Source of the DNA: Bacteroidales bacterium
Lineage (GTDB): Bacteria; Bacteroidota; Bacteroidia; Bacteroidales; GCA-2748055
Length of the DNA: 64,000 nt
Direction of reading: 5' to 3'
Assembly (NCBI GenBank): GCA_030589895.1
Contig: JAUUZQ010000007.1
Coordinates: 1 to 64,000 of the forward strand
The notes beneath the pieces were generated by a model. It searched no databases. It had not been told where the DNA came from and saw only the letters and a program-made list of their open reading frames with translations. Numbering within the stretch: position 1 is the first letter of the stretch; every line of letters begins with the position of its first letter. The translations under genes and the position numbers were made by a program. Positions 30,087 through 40,031 of this stretch are shown here, piece by piece.

Positions 30087-30120
30087 GAATCACAAATGAG
30101 CCACAAAGATAATAAACTTA

Positions 30121-30141
30121 GTTCGGAGTTTGGAGTTCGGA
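30121..30141. repeat. Three tandem heptamers GTTCGGA-GTTTGGA-GTTCGGA
   Basis: Directly visible; lies between rightward-side M23 gene and the GIY-YIG stop. Confidence 0.8.
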
Positions 30142-30148
30142 CACGGGC

Positions 30149-30409
30149 TTAAAAAGAAAAAAGTGGTAATACGTCGTCTCTGACATATTGCTGACCATGC
30201 CCGCTTTTAAGGTATGATTCACGAAGCAATGCATCATCTTCTTCATTATACAGCTCCATGTGCACCAGTGTCCATGGTCTATATGCTGAAGACCATTCGT
30301 CTGCATTATCAGCATTATGGATTGCAATTCGATCAATGAGACTGGTAGTCATCCCCATAAATAGTCTGTCATGCTTTGGGGAGTATAGAACATATACCTT
30401 ATATATCAT
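30149..30409 (-). CDS. GIY-YIG nuclease superfamily protein (UPF0213/URI-like)
   Basis: MIYKVYVLYSPKHDRLFMGMTTSLIDRIAIHN...WTLVHMELYNEEDDALLRESYLKSGHGQQYV. Confidence 0.82.
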   Translation of the reverse strand: MIYKVYVLYSPKHDRLFMGMTTSLIDRIAIHNADNADEWSSAYRPWTLVHMELYNEEDDALLRESYLKSGHGQQYVRDDVLPLFSF

Positions 30410-30562
30410 AGAATGATGCTTTCTTAATTATTTAAAAATAATCAATAATAGCATACTTAATACAATCCCATCATTATTATGAAATGGATTTTGACCAATG
30501 ATAACATCAGTTCCATACACAGCACTCATAGCTGAATTAAATACTAAAGTTCAAAAAACTGT

Positions 30563-30922
30563 TTAATCCTGAATAATGCTGGCTTTATATACCTTTTTCA
30601 GTGATTTAGATTGAAAAACCAATCCTGAAGCCAGTGTAACTAATGCAACAACTGACAAAATTATCGCAAGTACTGTCCAATCATCTCCGATAGACTTTCT
30701 AATTCCAATATAGACAAACATTGCCCTTATCCACTCAATTGCTCCGGCGAGAAGGAATAACTGAATAGTCCTTGCCACCCAAATTTTCTTTATGAAAAGA
30801 AGAAATGGAATTAACAAAGCAATTATTGAAAATACCAGCATATCTGCTCTTGAGAAGTGAGCTGCAAGAAGCAGGAAGCTGATAATAACCGGAAGGACTC
30901 GCAATACAATCATTGTGTTCAA
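30563..30922 (-). CDS. Small multi-pass membrane protein, unknown function
   Basis: 119 aa, about four hydrophobic segments; starts MNTMIVLRVLPVIISFLLLAAHFS. Confidence 0.7.
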   Translation of the reverse strand: MNTMIVLRVLPVIISFLLLAAHFSRADMLVFSIIALLIPFLLFIKKIWVARTIQLFLLAGAIEWIRAMFVYIGIRKSIGDDWTVLAIILSVVALVTLASGLVFQSKSLKKVYKASIIQD

Positions 30923-30999
30923 TTTTCAGGAAGGCAAATATAAGAAATGAGGAGCATAGAATAGAAATAAAAAAAAGAATAATTCATTTGAAAGCTGAC

Positions 31000-31764
31000 C
31001 TATTCTATCTCAATTTCCACCGGACAATGATCAGATCCCTTTACCTCAGGTAGTATAGCTGCGCTGGTAATAGATGAGATTATAGACTTACTCACTAAAA
31101 AATAATCGATTCTCCATCCTATATTTCTGTCACGCGCTCCCGCCCTGTAGCTCCACCATGAAAAGGAATCTGTTTTCCCCGGAAAGAAATGCCGAAAAGT
31201 ATCCACAAAACCACCTTGTGTGTATCTGTCCATTCCATCAATCTCCTCCTGCATGTAACCGGCCGATTTATTATAATTGGCTTTTGGGCGAGAAAGGTCT
31301 ATCTCTTTATGCGCTACATTTAAGTCACCACACAATACTACAGGTTTAGTTTTTTCAAGATTTTTCAGATAAGCATAAAATGCTTCATCCCATTCTTGTC
31401 GGTAATCCAATCTTTTCAGCTCGCTACCTGAATTGGGAACATAAACATTCACAAGAAAAAAAGAATCATACTCAAGACACATGACCCGGCCTTCAGTATC
31501 ATGCTCAGAAATTCCAATATCCATGGAAACATGTAGAGGTTTTGTTTTTGATATTATGGCAGTCCCTGAATATCCCTTCTTTACAGCAGAATTTGAATAG
31601 ATAAAGTGATTCTCAATAGGCAAAAGTGTTTCAGCCACCTGATCATCCTGTGCTTTTGTTTCCTGCAGACAAAATATATCTGCTGACAAGTCTTCAAATA
31701 TTTTAAAAAAGTCCTTTTTTGCTACTGCTCTTACTCCATTTACATTCCAGGAAATTATTTTCAT
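31000..31764 (-). CDS. xth: Exodeoxyribonuclease III
   Basis: MKIISWNVNGVRAVAKKDF, LQETKAQDDQV, GDLNVAHKEIDL, GSDHCPVEIEI. ATG at 31764 preferred over the track start 31770. Confidence 0.95.
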   Translation of the reverse strand: MKIISWNVNGVRAVAKKDFFKIFEDLSADIFCLQETKAQDDQVAETLLPIENHFIYSNSAVKKGYSGTAIISKTKPLHVSMDIGISEHDTEGRVMCLEYDSFFLVNVYVPNSGSELKRLDYRQEWDEAFYAYLKNLEKTKPVVLCGDLNVAHKEIDLSRPKANYNKSAGYMQEEIDGMDRYTQGGFVDTFRHFFPGKTDSFSWWSYRAGARDRNIGWRIDYFLVSKSIISSITSAAILPEVKGSDHCPVEIEIE

Positions 31765-31851
31765 GCGCATTTTTTTGACAAGATAAGAAAATGTTAAGCT
31801 CCTGATGCAGGCAAGGTATTATCTCAACAGGAAATTAGAAAGACCATCATC

Positions 31852-32955
31852 TTACTCGCTCACTTTCTGCAAAGCAAAAGCGTAAGCACCCAATGAAATT
31901 GCCTCGCTGGCACCAATGCGACTGGTGGCAATGGCTAATCTTGGCACAGGATCATAGGAGACAGTCTTATCCGACCCGGGAACATTTAACTCTTTTGAAT
32001 AATTCTTGCAAAATGCAATCAGCTCTTCCTCATTATCAAGATTGAAAATCTTTTGGACAAGCCTGGGAAGCTTGTCAGTATTAGACGGATAATAATAACC
32101 ACTCAATTCTTCCATTACAGCAGGCATGTAGAGATCTTTGGCGCCTGTTATTCCACCACCGATCACCACAAGACCATCGATCAAAGTCATGAGATTTGCA
32201 ATGGTATCACCCAATGCTTTCCCGGTTTCCTCATATGCTTTTAATGCGGACTCTTTGTTCCCATCCTTAAGTCCGGCAGCAATATCATAGATATCTTTTG
32301 GCATCAGATTGTTTGGATAAGCAAGACCTGCTTGCTCAGCATAAACACGCTGAATAGATCTGGTGCTTACCATGTCTTCGGAATTTACATTTGGGGAATA
32401 GCGATTACTAAATAGCCAAACTTCACCAGCCGTTGAGTTGTCACCAATAAATAACTGACCATTTCTTACTAAACCTCCCCCAAATCCTGTTCCTAATGTC
32501 AATCCAATCAGATTATTATATTTTTTCTTACTTCCCGCAGCCTCCAGCATGTTGTTTACTTCCGGTAATATGCCTCCAAGTGCTTCGCCATACGCATAGA
32601 GATCACCATCGTTATTGATAAAAACAGGAAGTTTAAATTCCTCTTCAAGAATTGCTTTCAAAGGAACACCGCCACGAAATGCAGGCAGATTATTCAGGTC
32701 TCCAATTATACCATTGGGATAATCTGCCGGTCCGGGAAAAGCAAAACTAATGGCAACCGGAGTTTCTGAAATAGTCTCCATCACTTCATTGAAACCACTC
32801 TTCATGGTTTCGATACACAATTCAAGATCATCTGCATTGGCAGGTTTGATAAGATCCTCAATAATTGCCTTCCCTTTTTGTATGGCATTGAAAACAAAAT
32901 TTGTTCCTCCTGCATCAAGGGTAAGAACTACCCGCTCATCTGAAAAAATATTCAT
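31852..32955 (-). CDS. ROK family sugar kinase
   Basis: VVLTLDAGGTNFVFNAI (DxGGT), NDGDLYAYGEALGG, LTLGTGFGGGLV. ATG at 32955 (MNIFSDERVVL) preferred over 32985, leaving 4 nt after the upstream MFS stop. Confidence 0.9.
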   Translation of the reverse strand: MNIFSDERVVLTLDAGGTNFVFNAIQKGKAIIEDLIKPANADDLELCIETMKSGFNEVMETISETPVAISFAFPGPADYPNGIIGDLNNLPAFRGGVPLKAILEEEFKLPVFINNDGDLYAYGEALGGILPEVNNMLEAAGSKKKYNNLIGLTLGTGFGGGLVRNGQLFIGDNSTAGEVWLFSNRYSPNVNSEDMVSTRSIQRVYAEQAGLAYPNNLMPKDIYDIAAGLKDGNKESALKAYEETGKALGDTIANLMTLIDGLVVIGGGITGAKDLYMPAVMEELSGYYYPSNTDKLPRLVQKIFNLDNEEELIAFCKNYSKELNVPGSDKTVSYDPVPRLAIATSRIGASEAISLGAYAFALQKVSE

Positions 32956-32959
32956 TTGC

Positions 32960-34117
32960 TTACTGTTTTGCAGGTTTAAATGCAATTAGAAATATATAAA
33001 ACATACAAAGTAAAGGAACAATAAATCCGGCCATTAATCCAAACATGTCGGCAACAACACCAAAAAGAATAGGGACAAAAGCACCACCAATGATCGCTGT
33101 TACCATAAGACCGGATATTTCATTACTTCTTTCAGGCATGGAATCAACGGTAATGGAAAAAATCAAAGGGAAGATATTTGCAAACCCAAGTCCAATGATA
33201 AATATGAATACAAAGGCGATTATTGGAGTGGAAGAAATATATAGTCCTGCGATACCCAGTATAGATAGAACACTGGTAATAATGAGGAATTTTCTCGGGG
33301 AAATCCAATTCAGAATAACACCCCCCAGGAAACGGCCTGTCATAAGTGAAATAAAGAAGAACAATGTACCAAACAAGCCTTTCTCTTTTATGTCAAAATC
33401 AAATTTTGATTCCAGGAAGTTTGGCAGTTTTGCACTCATACTAACTTCTGAACCAACATAAACAAAGATTCCAATAACCATTAACAATATGAAAGGATTT
33501 TTTAAGAGTCCAAAACAAGATTTTAATGTTGCCGGTATCTCACTTTCTGTATTGTTCTCTTCAATACTTGTTAATAGCAAATAGATAATGACAACAAGAA
33601 TTACGATCCCGTAAATAGGAAACAGAAGTTTCCAGTCGAGGCCAAAAAATCTTGCAGCAAGAATTGGGATCAAGGAGCCTGCAAGAGAACCAATTGCCTT
33701 CACAAATTGTGCAAAGGAGAGGTTCCTGGAATATTTTCCTTCCGGGGAAACATCCCGCATGATAGGATTTCCAGCCACCTGCAAGAGTGTGGCTCCCGTA
33801 CCCATGAATAACAGTCCACCCAGAATCAGTGCAAATGATTCATATCTTCCAATAATTGGTAATGCCATCCCAATGAGGGCCGCGATCAGACCAAGTGTCA
33901 ATACATGTTTTCTTCCCTTTCTGTCCTGATATATTCCCATGGGGATGGAAAGCAATCCGAACATGATAAAGGCCATAAAAGTTACCAATCCTGCCTGGAA
34001 ATTATTCAATTCAAAATCGTTCTGTAATTGACTGGTTAAGGGGCCGGATACATCACCAAAACCCATTACTAAAAATGCCAGGAAAATTGGGATGGATGCA
34101 AAATAATTCTTTTTCAT
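32960..34117 (-). CDS. MFS sugar transporter (FucP/GluP-like)
   Basis: FASIPIFLAFLVMGFGDVSGPLTSQLQNDFELNNFQAGLVTFMAFIMFGLLSIPMG; about 12 TM. Confidence 0.9.
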   Translation of the reverse strand: MKKNYFASIPIFLAFLVMGFGDVSGPLTSQLQNDFELNNFQAGLVTFMAFIMFGLLSIPMGIYQDRKGRKHVLTLGLIAALIGMALPIIGRYESFALILGGLLFMGTGATLLQVAGNPIMRDVSPEGKYSRNLSFAQFVKAIGSLAGSLIPILAARFFGLDWKLLFPIYGIVILVVIIYLLLTSIEENNTESEIPATLKSCFGLLKNPFILLMVIGIFVYVGSEVSMSAKLPNFLESKFDFDIKEKGLFGTLFFFISLMTGRFLGGVILNWISPRKFLIITSVLSILGIAGLYISSTPIIAFVFIFIIGLGFANIFPLIFSITVDSMPERSNEISGLMVTAIIGGAFVPILFGVVADMFGLMAGFIVPLLCMFYIFLIAFKPAKQ

Positions 34118-34258
34118 TGTAACTGTAATCTATTGTATAATTATTTGAACTTCTATTTTAAAGATGGAAATATAATACAAATAAGTCTCTCTAATCATGG
34201 GATTTTCACTAAAATTATAATAGTGTTTTTCTACTATCAGATTTTGAATGCACAAAGA

Positions 34259-34292
34259 AAACCGGGTTAATAAAATATTATTAACCCGGTTT
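34259..34292 (-). terminator. Hairpin terminator between GH92 and the MFS-ROK operon
   Basis: 15-bp perfect stem AAACCGGGTTAATAA / TTATTAACCCGGTTT with a 4-nt loop, downstream of the GH92 stop at 34384. Confidence 0.8.
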
Positions 34293-34383
34293 CCAACATA
34301 ACTAAACTACTACTAAAAGAAACTACTACTTTTTTTATTGATCCTATTATTAATTTATTCATCAAAACTGAAATTTGAATTGT

Positions 34384-36681
34384 CTATCTCCAAAACACTG
34401 TTTTTTCCTTTCCCATAATGAATGTTAAGGTTGATCCGTTTGCAATATCCCTATGATCTATAAATGGTTCAGTAAGTTTCTCACCATTCAGAAGCACTTC
34501 CATAACGTAAAGATTAGCTTCAGTTCTATTCTCAGCAATTACTGTAAAGGTCTTATCTCCCGAGACGGAAATCTCAACCTTGTCAAATAATGGAAAACCT
34601 ATTGAATATCGTGGTTCCCCGGGGCAAACAGGATATATACCAATTGAATTTAACAGATACCATGCCGACATCTGACCACAATCCTCATTTCCACAAAGGC
34701 CATCAGGCTGATCTGTATAAAAATCTTTCAGAATCTGAGATACGATCTCCTGTGTCCTCCACGGTTGATCCACATAATTGAAAAGATATGCAATATGGTG
34801 ACTGGGCTCATTTCCATGGGCATACTGTCCGATAAGCCCTGAGATATCGATAGATTTCTCCTCTCCGAGAACCTCAGATGTAATGGTAAATAATGAATCC
34901 AGTTTTGTTGCAAACAATTCTTTCCCTCCCATAAGCTTAATCAAACCTTCAACATCATGAGGAACATACCAGGTCCACTGCCACGCATTTCCTTCCACAT
35001 ATGGTGTCTTCCAATGTGATGAATACCGTGGATGAAAGGGTTCGTCCCAGCTTCCATCTAACCTTTTTCCACGCATAAATCCTACTTCTTTATCAAAATA
35101 GATCTTGTACCTCTCAGACTTCTCAAAAAATTCTGTTGCAATTGCATCTTCACCCATATCTTGTGCCATGGTTGCAATTCCCCAGTAGTTGAATGCAAAT
35201 TCCAGCGCCTTAGACACCGAGGCATTTTCCAGATCACAAGGAATAAATCCATATTTCTCTTCAAACAGTTTTGCTTTTGGCATCAGATTTCCCCAAGATG
35301 TCTGCGAGGAATAATTTATCTTTTTCACAGTATCATAGGCAACTGAATGAATAATTGCTTCTAAAGCCTTTTCCACATCGAAATCGCGTTGTCCCTTCAT
35401 ATATGCATCAACAATGACTGTTACAGCGTGTGATCCTATCATGGTTCCAGTGTAATTAGATGCAAGTTCCCACATTGGTAAGATTCCTCCTTCATCATAC
35501 TTACGAAGCAGAGCTCTTATAAATTCCTGATTTAATTCGGGTTCTGCAATTGTTAAAAATGGATGTAAGGCACGGTGCGTATCCCATAGAGAAAAAACGG
35601 TGTAATTTGGACTGTCAGAGCTGTGTGTTTTTTGATCCATTCCCCGGTATGTACCATCAGTATCAGAATATATTCCTGGGTATATATATGCATGATAGAG
35701 TGCAGTATAAAACACTGTTTTATCACTTGTATTATTAGTTTCTATTTTAATCTTAGAAAGTTGTTTTTCCCATGTACATTCAGCTTTCTCTCTAATACTA
35801 TCAAAACCAAAATCATCTGCTTCAAGCTTAAGATTATTGTTTGATCCTTCATATCCAACCGGACTGATACCCACCTTGGCAATAACAATTTCATCTTCTA
35901 CTGTCTTAAAAACTAACTTCACCTTTGTGTTTTCTCCCGATACTTCTGTTACATTTTTCTGCAGTTGATCATTTAAATACAGTTGGGCTTTAAATGGTTT
36001 AGAGAATCTTGCTGTAAAGTAAACTATGTGCTTGTTTGCCCACCCACTCGTAAATTTTTGTCCTTGAATCTCAAATTCATTAATAACTTTTATCTCATTC
36101 AACACATTTTGATGTCCATGTATTGAGTGAGACAAATCTATCAGTATTCCTGCTTCATCTGCTTCAGGAAAAGTGTATCTGTGAACTCCGGTTCTTTGAG
36201 TAGCTGTGAGCTCTACATTAATATTATAGTCTGATAACTCCACAGAATAGTAACCCGGACTTGCTGTCTCAGTTTGCTTATTAAATCTTGATCGATAGCC
36301 TGAATCTATCTGGTCAACTTCACCAGCATCTATAGAAATATTACCGGTGAATGGCATAAATAGTATATCACCATAATCACCAATTCCTGTGCCACTCAAA
36401 TGAGTATGGCTGAATCCAAGTATGGATGAATCTGAATAATGATACCCGGCACATGCATCCCAACCCATGGTTCTTGTATCAGGGCTTAATTGCACCATGC
36501 TAAAAGGCAAAGCGGCTCCAGGGAAAGTGTGTCCATGAGAATCAGTCCCGATGAATGAATCAACAAAATTGATAATTTTGGAGCTATCCTCGCTGATGCT
36601 TTCATTACATCCAAAACTTATTGATAAAATAAGATATGTAAGAATCGATAAAATATATTTACTGGACTTTCTCTGAGTCAT
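34384..36681 (-). CDS. GH92 family alpha-mannosidase (canonical motifs)
   Basis: DSFIGTDSHGHTFPGAALPFSMVQLSPDTR, AHGNEPSHHIAYLFNYVDQPWRTQ, GNEDCGQMSAWYLLNSIGIYPVCPG. Confidence 0.96.
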   Translation of the reverse strand: MTQRKSSKYILSILTYLILSISFGCNESISEDSSKIINFVDSFIGTDSHGHTFPGAALPFSMVQLSPDTRTMGWDACAGYHYSDSSILGFSHTHLSGTGIGDYGDILFMPFTGNISIDAGEVDQIDSGYRSRFNKQTETASPGYYSVELSDYNINVELTATQRTGVHRYTFPEADEAGILIDLSHSIHGHQNVLNEIKVINEFEIQGQKFTSGWANKHIVYFTARFSKPFKAQLYLNDQLQKNVTEVSGENTKVKLVFKTVEDEIVIAKVGISPVGYEGSNNNLKLEADDFGFDSIREKAECTWEKQLSKIKIETNNTSDKTVFYTALYHAYIYPGIYSDTDGTYRGMDQKTHSSDSPNYTVFSLWDTHRALHPFLTIAEPELNQEFIRALLRKYDEGGILPMWELASNYTGTMIGSHAVTVIVDAYMKGQRDFDVEKALEAIIHSVAYDTVKKINYSSQTSWGNLMPKAKLFEEKYGFIPCDLENASVSKALEFAFNYWGIATMAQDMGEDAIATEFFEKSERYKIYFDKEVGFMRGKRLDGSWDEPFHPRYSSHWKTPYVEGNAWQWTWYVPHDVEGLIKLMGGKELFATKLDSLFTITSEVLGEEKSIDISGLIGQYAHGNEPSHHIAYLFNYVDQPWRTQEIVSQILKDFYTDQPDGLCGNEDCGQMSAWYLLNSIGIYPVCPGEPRYSIGFPLFDKVEISVSGDKTFTVIAENRTEANLYVMEVLLNGEKLTEPFIDHRDIANGSTLTFIMGKEKTVFWR

Positions 36682-36928
36682 AATTTTGCTGGAATTAAAA
36701 TATTTATATTAAAGAAAACCCTGAGCAGTTAAAAAAGGATTAATAAAAAATTAACTACTGAATAGAAAGATCATTATCAAGTGGATAATAGAAATATTCA
36801 ATAATTTCAAAATGGCGGACATACCACAGATAATCAATATATTAAAGATATACAATTATCAAATAAGCTGGTATTAATTAATTATTTTTTTATTTGTAGT
36901 AAATGAGATTGAAAGGCATCTCAGAGAA

Positions 36929-39502
36929 TTACTTCTCATCAATTATCTGAGTAAAACTTAGTGCGTAATCTTCATCATATAACTGTTTATACTCTTTTAC
37001 AAATTTAGCATATGATTGTTTCGCAAGACTATGCTTGCCAAGCTTAACAAGTAGTTTACATTGCATTGACATGGCCTCTTCGCTGGCAATATCGAACAAA
37101 AACATGCAATTAGTAAGATGTAAAGTAAATTCATGATCATCATCTGATCGATTAATATAGTCAACCAATGTGTCAATTATTTCATTTGACACTTCCGATT
37201 TATAAATATCTAACCAGTCGGCATTGGTGTTCAGAAGAAATTGACCGCTATCAATAATCGACAATAACTCTATAATATTATCTTTATTTAATTCTGTTTT
37301 TCGTTTGACTATTTTTAAGTACTCAAAATAATCAATATAGAGAGAGCTTTGCTCAAAATCAAACGTCCAATACCCAGTATCCTTAGAAATTGAGGCAACA
37401 CCAACATTCTCAATAAGGGTTCGTAATTTAACAATATTAACGGCCCTGTTGTTCCTTGCACTATCAGTTGACTTGTCAAACCAAAAGGTCTCTGATAAAA
37501 TAGTTGAAGAAACTCCCTTATTATTTCTCAATGAACTTAAAAGAATATAGAGAAATAGCTTTTTCAAAAGTGGGGAAAATGATCCGGTAATATCTGTTCC
37601 ATTCTTATCAATAACCTGAAACCCTCCAAATAGAATTATTGAATTAGCTTTAGTTTTGTACGGATTTTCAGATATTTCTGTGAGAGATGTGGTATTTTGA
37701 CTTTCCTCTCCACCGGCAATATTACTCAATAGATTCTTTTTCTTAAAAACAGACCTTCGGGTTATTATAGCAGTGATCAGAATAATCAGAATTACGAGTA
37801 TTACAATCAGTCCTATCCTGGCATTATTCTCTGTTTTTTTTACTGCAAGCATATTTTTTGGAATAGCCTCCGGAGGAAAAGCAATGGTATATAATTCAAT
37901 ATTTGACCTCCCTTCAGTAAAATATGAAGTAACGGCAATTAGCTTATTGGAGACAGAACTATAAAACAGGTCAGCATTGGATTGCACATCGTTAAAGCTG
38001 AAATCGATCAGTGTTCCCAATTTAAAGATCTCAGGCTCATCCAATGGAATTTTAATAAGTTGCAAAGAATTAGTAAACAGGTGTTTTGGGAACTGTAATG
38101 CATATAAATTATTTGATTGGTCAATTATCACAGAATTTCCAAAGCAAAAGGCGGAGTTTATGTCACTGAACTCAAAAATGCTCTTGAAACTTCTATCTTT
38201 TATAGAATAACCAAGAATATCATAATAGTAGTCCGGATTAACTATTTGCTTGCCGCTTTTACTGCCATAGCCACCGATAATATATAGTAGACTATCATTG
38301 GGATTGTATCCAGATCCGGCAAGATATCTTGGGTGAAAATCACCCTTGTATTTAACCGTGTCAAAGCTTTCTGTTCCGGGCTTGCAAACGAACACAGCGT
38401 TTTTGTACATAAATTCTCCATATCCACCAAACGTATATATTGCGCCATCTGATCCAATATATCGGTTATGATGCCAGTATACAGTTAGAGGAACTGTACT
38501 TGGTAGTGATGCTGACCAACAACTATCTTCAAAATTAAAGACAGATTTAAAGTTATTGTCCAATGAATAAGAAATTAACTGTCGCGAAACAGTATCATAG
38601 ATTGTCTCTGAAGTGCCTAAAATGCAAAAAGGAGTCTTATATTCTATTTTTTGAAGTGAATTATCAGATACATTGAATACAAAAAGAGTGTCATTTGATA
38701 CAATATAAAAATCATTTAACAAAGGATTAAAAGCTGACTTGACTATTCCTTTAGTGCTAAGTTCAATAATATTATTCCAATTATTATGCCTGTAAAGAAT
38801 CCAATCCGGATTCTTGACAACCCCATTATAGCCACTCGGTATGGATAGTACTTCATCTCCTTGAGTCTGATCAAGTGGCCAACTGTATTTTAATTCATTT
38901 TTAGTTCTGACCTCAACATCCCTCAAAGTCATCCGCGGCAGATCTGTGGATGAAAAACGATCAAATGAGTGGGCTCCAAACATTAATCTAAACCCATCAT
39001 TTGCCATAGATCCTGACATGTCATCAATAAGGATCGTGTCATTAATGTAACTATATATTTTCTTCTCTTTAAAATCAAATTTGAACCTGAATTTGGTCCA
39101 TTCAGTTGATAGCCTGCTCAGTGGTACATTAAAGGATATTTTACTGGTTTTATCACCAAGTATTAACTCAAAATTATTTGGATGATCATCTATAATGGAA
39201 TGAATCAGATCAATATTATTTTCCCCAAGCATTAATCTGAATATATAACCAAAATAAGATTCCTGCTCAGCTTGAATTTTTAGGTAGAATGACAAATCCA
39301 GTTCATCTTTTATACTTAGTGGACCATCAGGAGACAGGTCCAGTCCTGACCTTTGATCTAGTGAAACCTCATAACTCGAAAATTTCAGTCCGTAATATTG
39401 CCCAAAAGTAAAATTCGAAATGAATGAACCCAGTAGAATAGTTAATACGATCAATCTATTGTTGATGCCTGCATTTACTATTTTCTCAAAGTTACATTTC
39501 AT
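36929..39502 (-). CDS. Transmembrane regulator: extracytoplasmic LamG-like and Kelch propeller domains, TM helix, cytoplasmic winged-helix/BTAD (SARP-like) domain
   Basis: N-terminal ConA/LamG-like region (LDLSFYLKIQAEQESYFGYIFRLML...), Kelch motifs (AIYTFGGYGEFMYKNAVFV, LLYIIGGYGSKSGKQ), TM ARIGLIVILVILIILITAIITRR, then ILFGGFQVIDKNGTDITGSFSPLLKKLFLYILLSS...AVNIVKLRTLIENV and BTAD-like helices. Start uncertain; 39502 (MKCNFEK) suggested versus track 39550. Confidence 0.82.
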   Translation of the reverse strand: MKCNFEKIVNAGINNRLIVLTILLGSFISNFTFGQYYGLKFSSYEVSLDQRSGLDLSPDGPLSIKDELDLSFYLKIQAEQESYFGYIFRLMLGENNIDLIHSIIDDHPNNFELILGDKTSKISFNVPLSRLSTEWTKFRFKFDFKEKKIYSYINDTILIDDMSGSMANDGFRLMFGAHSFDRFSSTDLPRMTLRDVEVRTKNELKYSWPLDQTQGDEVLSIPSGYNGVVKNPDWILYRHNNWNNIIELSTKGIVKSAFNPLLNDFYIVSNDTLFVFNVSDNSLQKIEYKTPFCILGTSETIYDTVSRQLISYSLDNNFKSVFNFEDSCWSASLPSTVPLTVYWHHNRYIGSDGAIYTFGGYGEFMYKNAVFVCKPGTESFDTVKYKGDFHPRYLAGSGYNPNDSLLYIIGGYGSKSGKQIVNPDYYYDILGYSIKDRSFKSIFEFSDINSAFCFGNSVIIDQSNNLYALQFPKHLFTNSLQLIKIPLDEPEIFKLGTLIDFSFNDVQSNADLFYSSVSNKLIAVTSYFTEGRSNIELYTIAFPPEAIPKNMLAVKKTENNARIGLIVILVILIILITAIITRRSVFKKKNLLSNIAGGEESQNTTSLTEISENPYKTKANSIILFGGFQVIDKNGTDITGSFSPLLKKLFLYILLSSLRNNKGVSSTILSETFWFDKSTDSARNNRAVNIVKLRTLIENVGVASISKDTGYWTFDFEQSSLYIDYFEYLKIVKRKTELNKDNIIELLSIIDSGQFLLNTNADWLDIYKSEVSNEIIDTLVDYINRSDDDHEFTLHLTNCMFLFDIASEEAMSMQCKLLVKLGKHSLAKQSYAKFVKEYKQLYDEDYALSFTQIIDEK

Positions 39503-39775
39503 TTTAGACAAAAACATATAGTAGTGAAAAGTCCTCCCCAAACGAATCAAATTTACTTAACAAAAATCGACTATCAATTCTAATTCTGAAAATATTTTTC
39601 TTAAAAATACATATTTCAAACCCATTATTTCGTATGAAAGCTAATTAACATATCAAACAGGGATTTTAATATTGAATTGATCTATACCATTTTTTAAATA
39701 TTTTACAGGGTAATACCGGCTCCAAACTTAAATATTTCAGGGATATGCTGCTGTAATAATAGGTAAATGAAAAGA

Positions 39776-39808
39776 TTTGTGAACTCATTCATCCTTTATA
39801 TATATTTA
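39776..39808 (+). promoter_or_regulatory. Near-consensus Bacteroidota promoter (TTTG-N21-TATATTTA) upstream of the CotH gene
   Basis: TTTG at 39776-39779 and TATATTTA at 39801-39808; compare TTTG-N19-21-TAnnTTTG. AT-rich context lowers confidence. Confidence 0.3.
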
Positions 39809-40031
39809 TTTAGCCTGAGAAATCGATCTTACAATTCCATGATACTGAGGTCAATAATTACATGGTATTTATAAATAAAAAGTATTTACACATTCATTAA
39901 TCTATTTTTAATAAAATGTTAAATGGTGATATTATATAATTGCTAACATAACTATCTAAATTTTGGTGGAAGATTTTTCCATTGAAATATTTCAAAAAAG
40001 TATTCGAGACTTCTAAATTCAGACGATCATA

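Noticed and set aside
33045-33461. 138-aa plus-strand ORF inside the FucP-like gene
   Set aside because: Shadow ORF of a confident membrane transporter gene.
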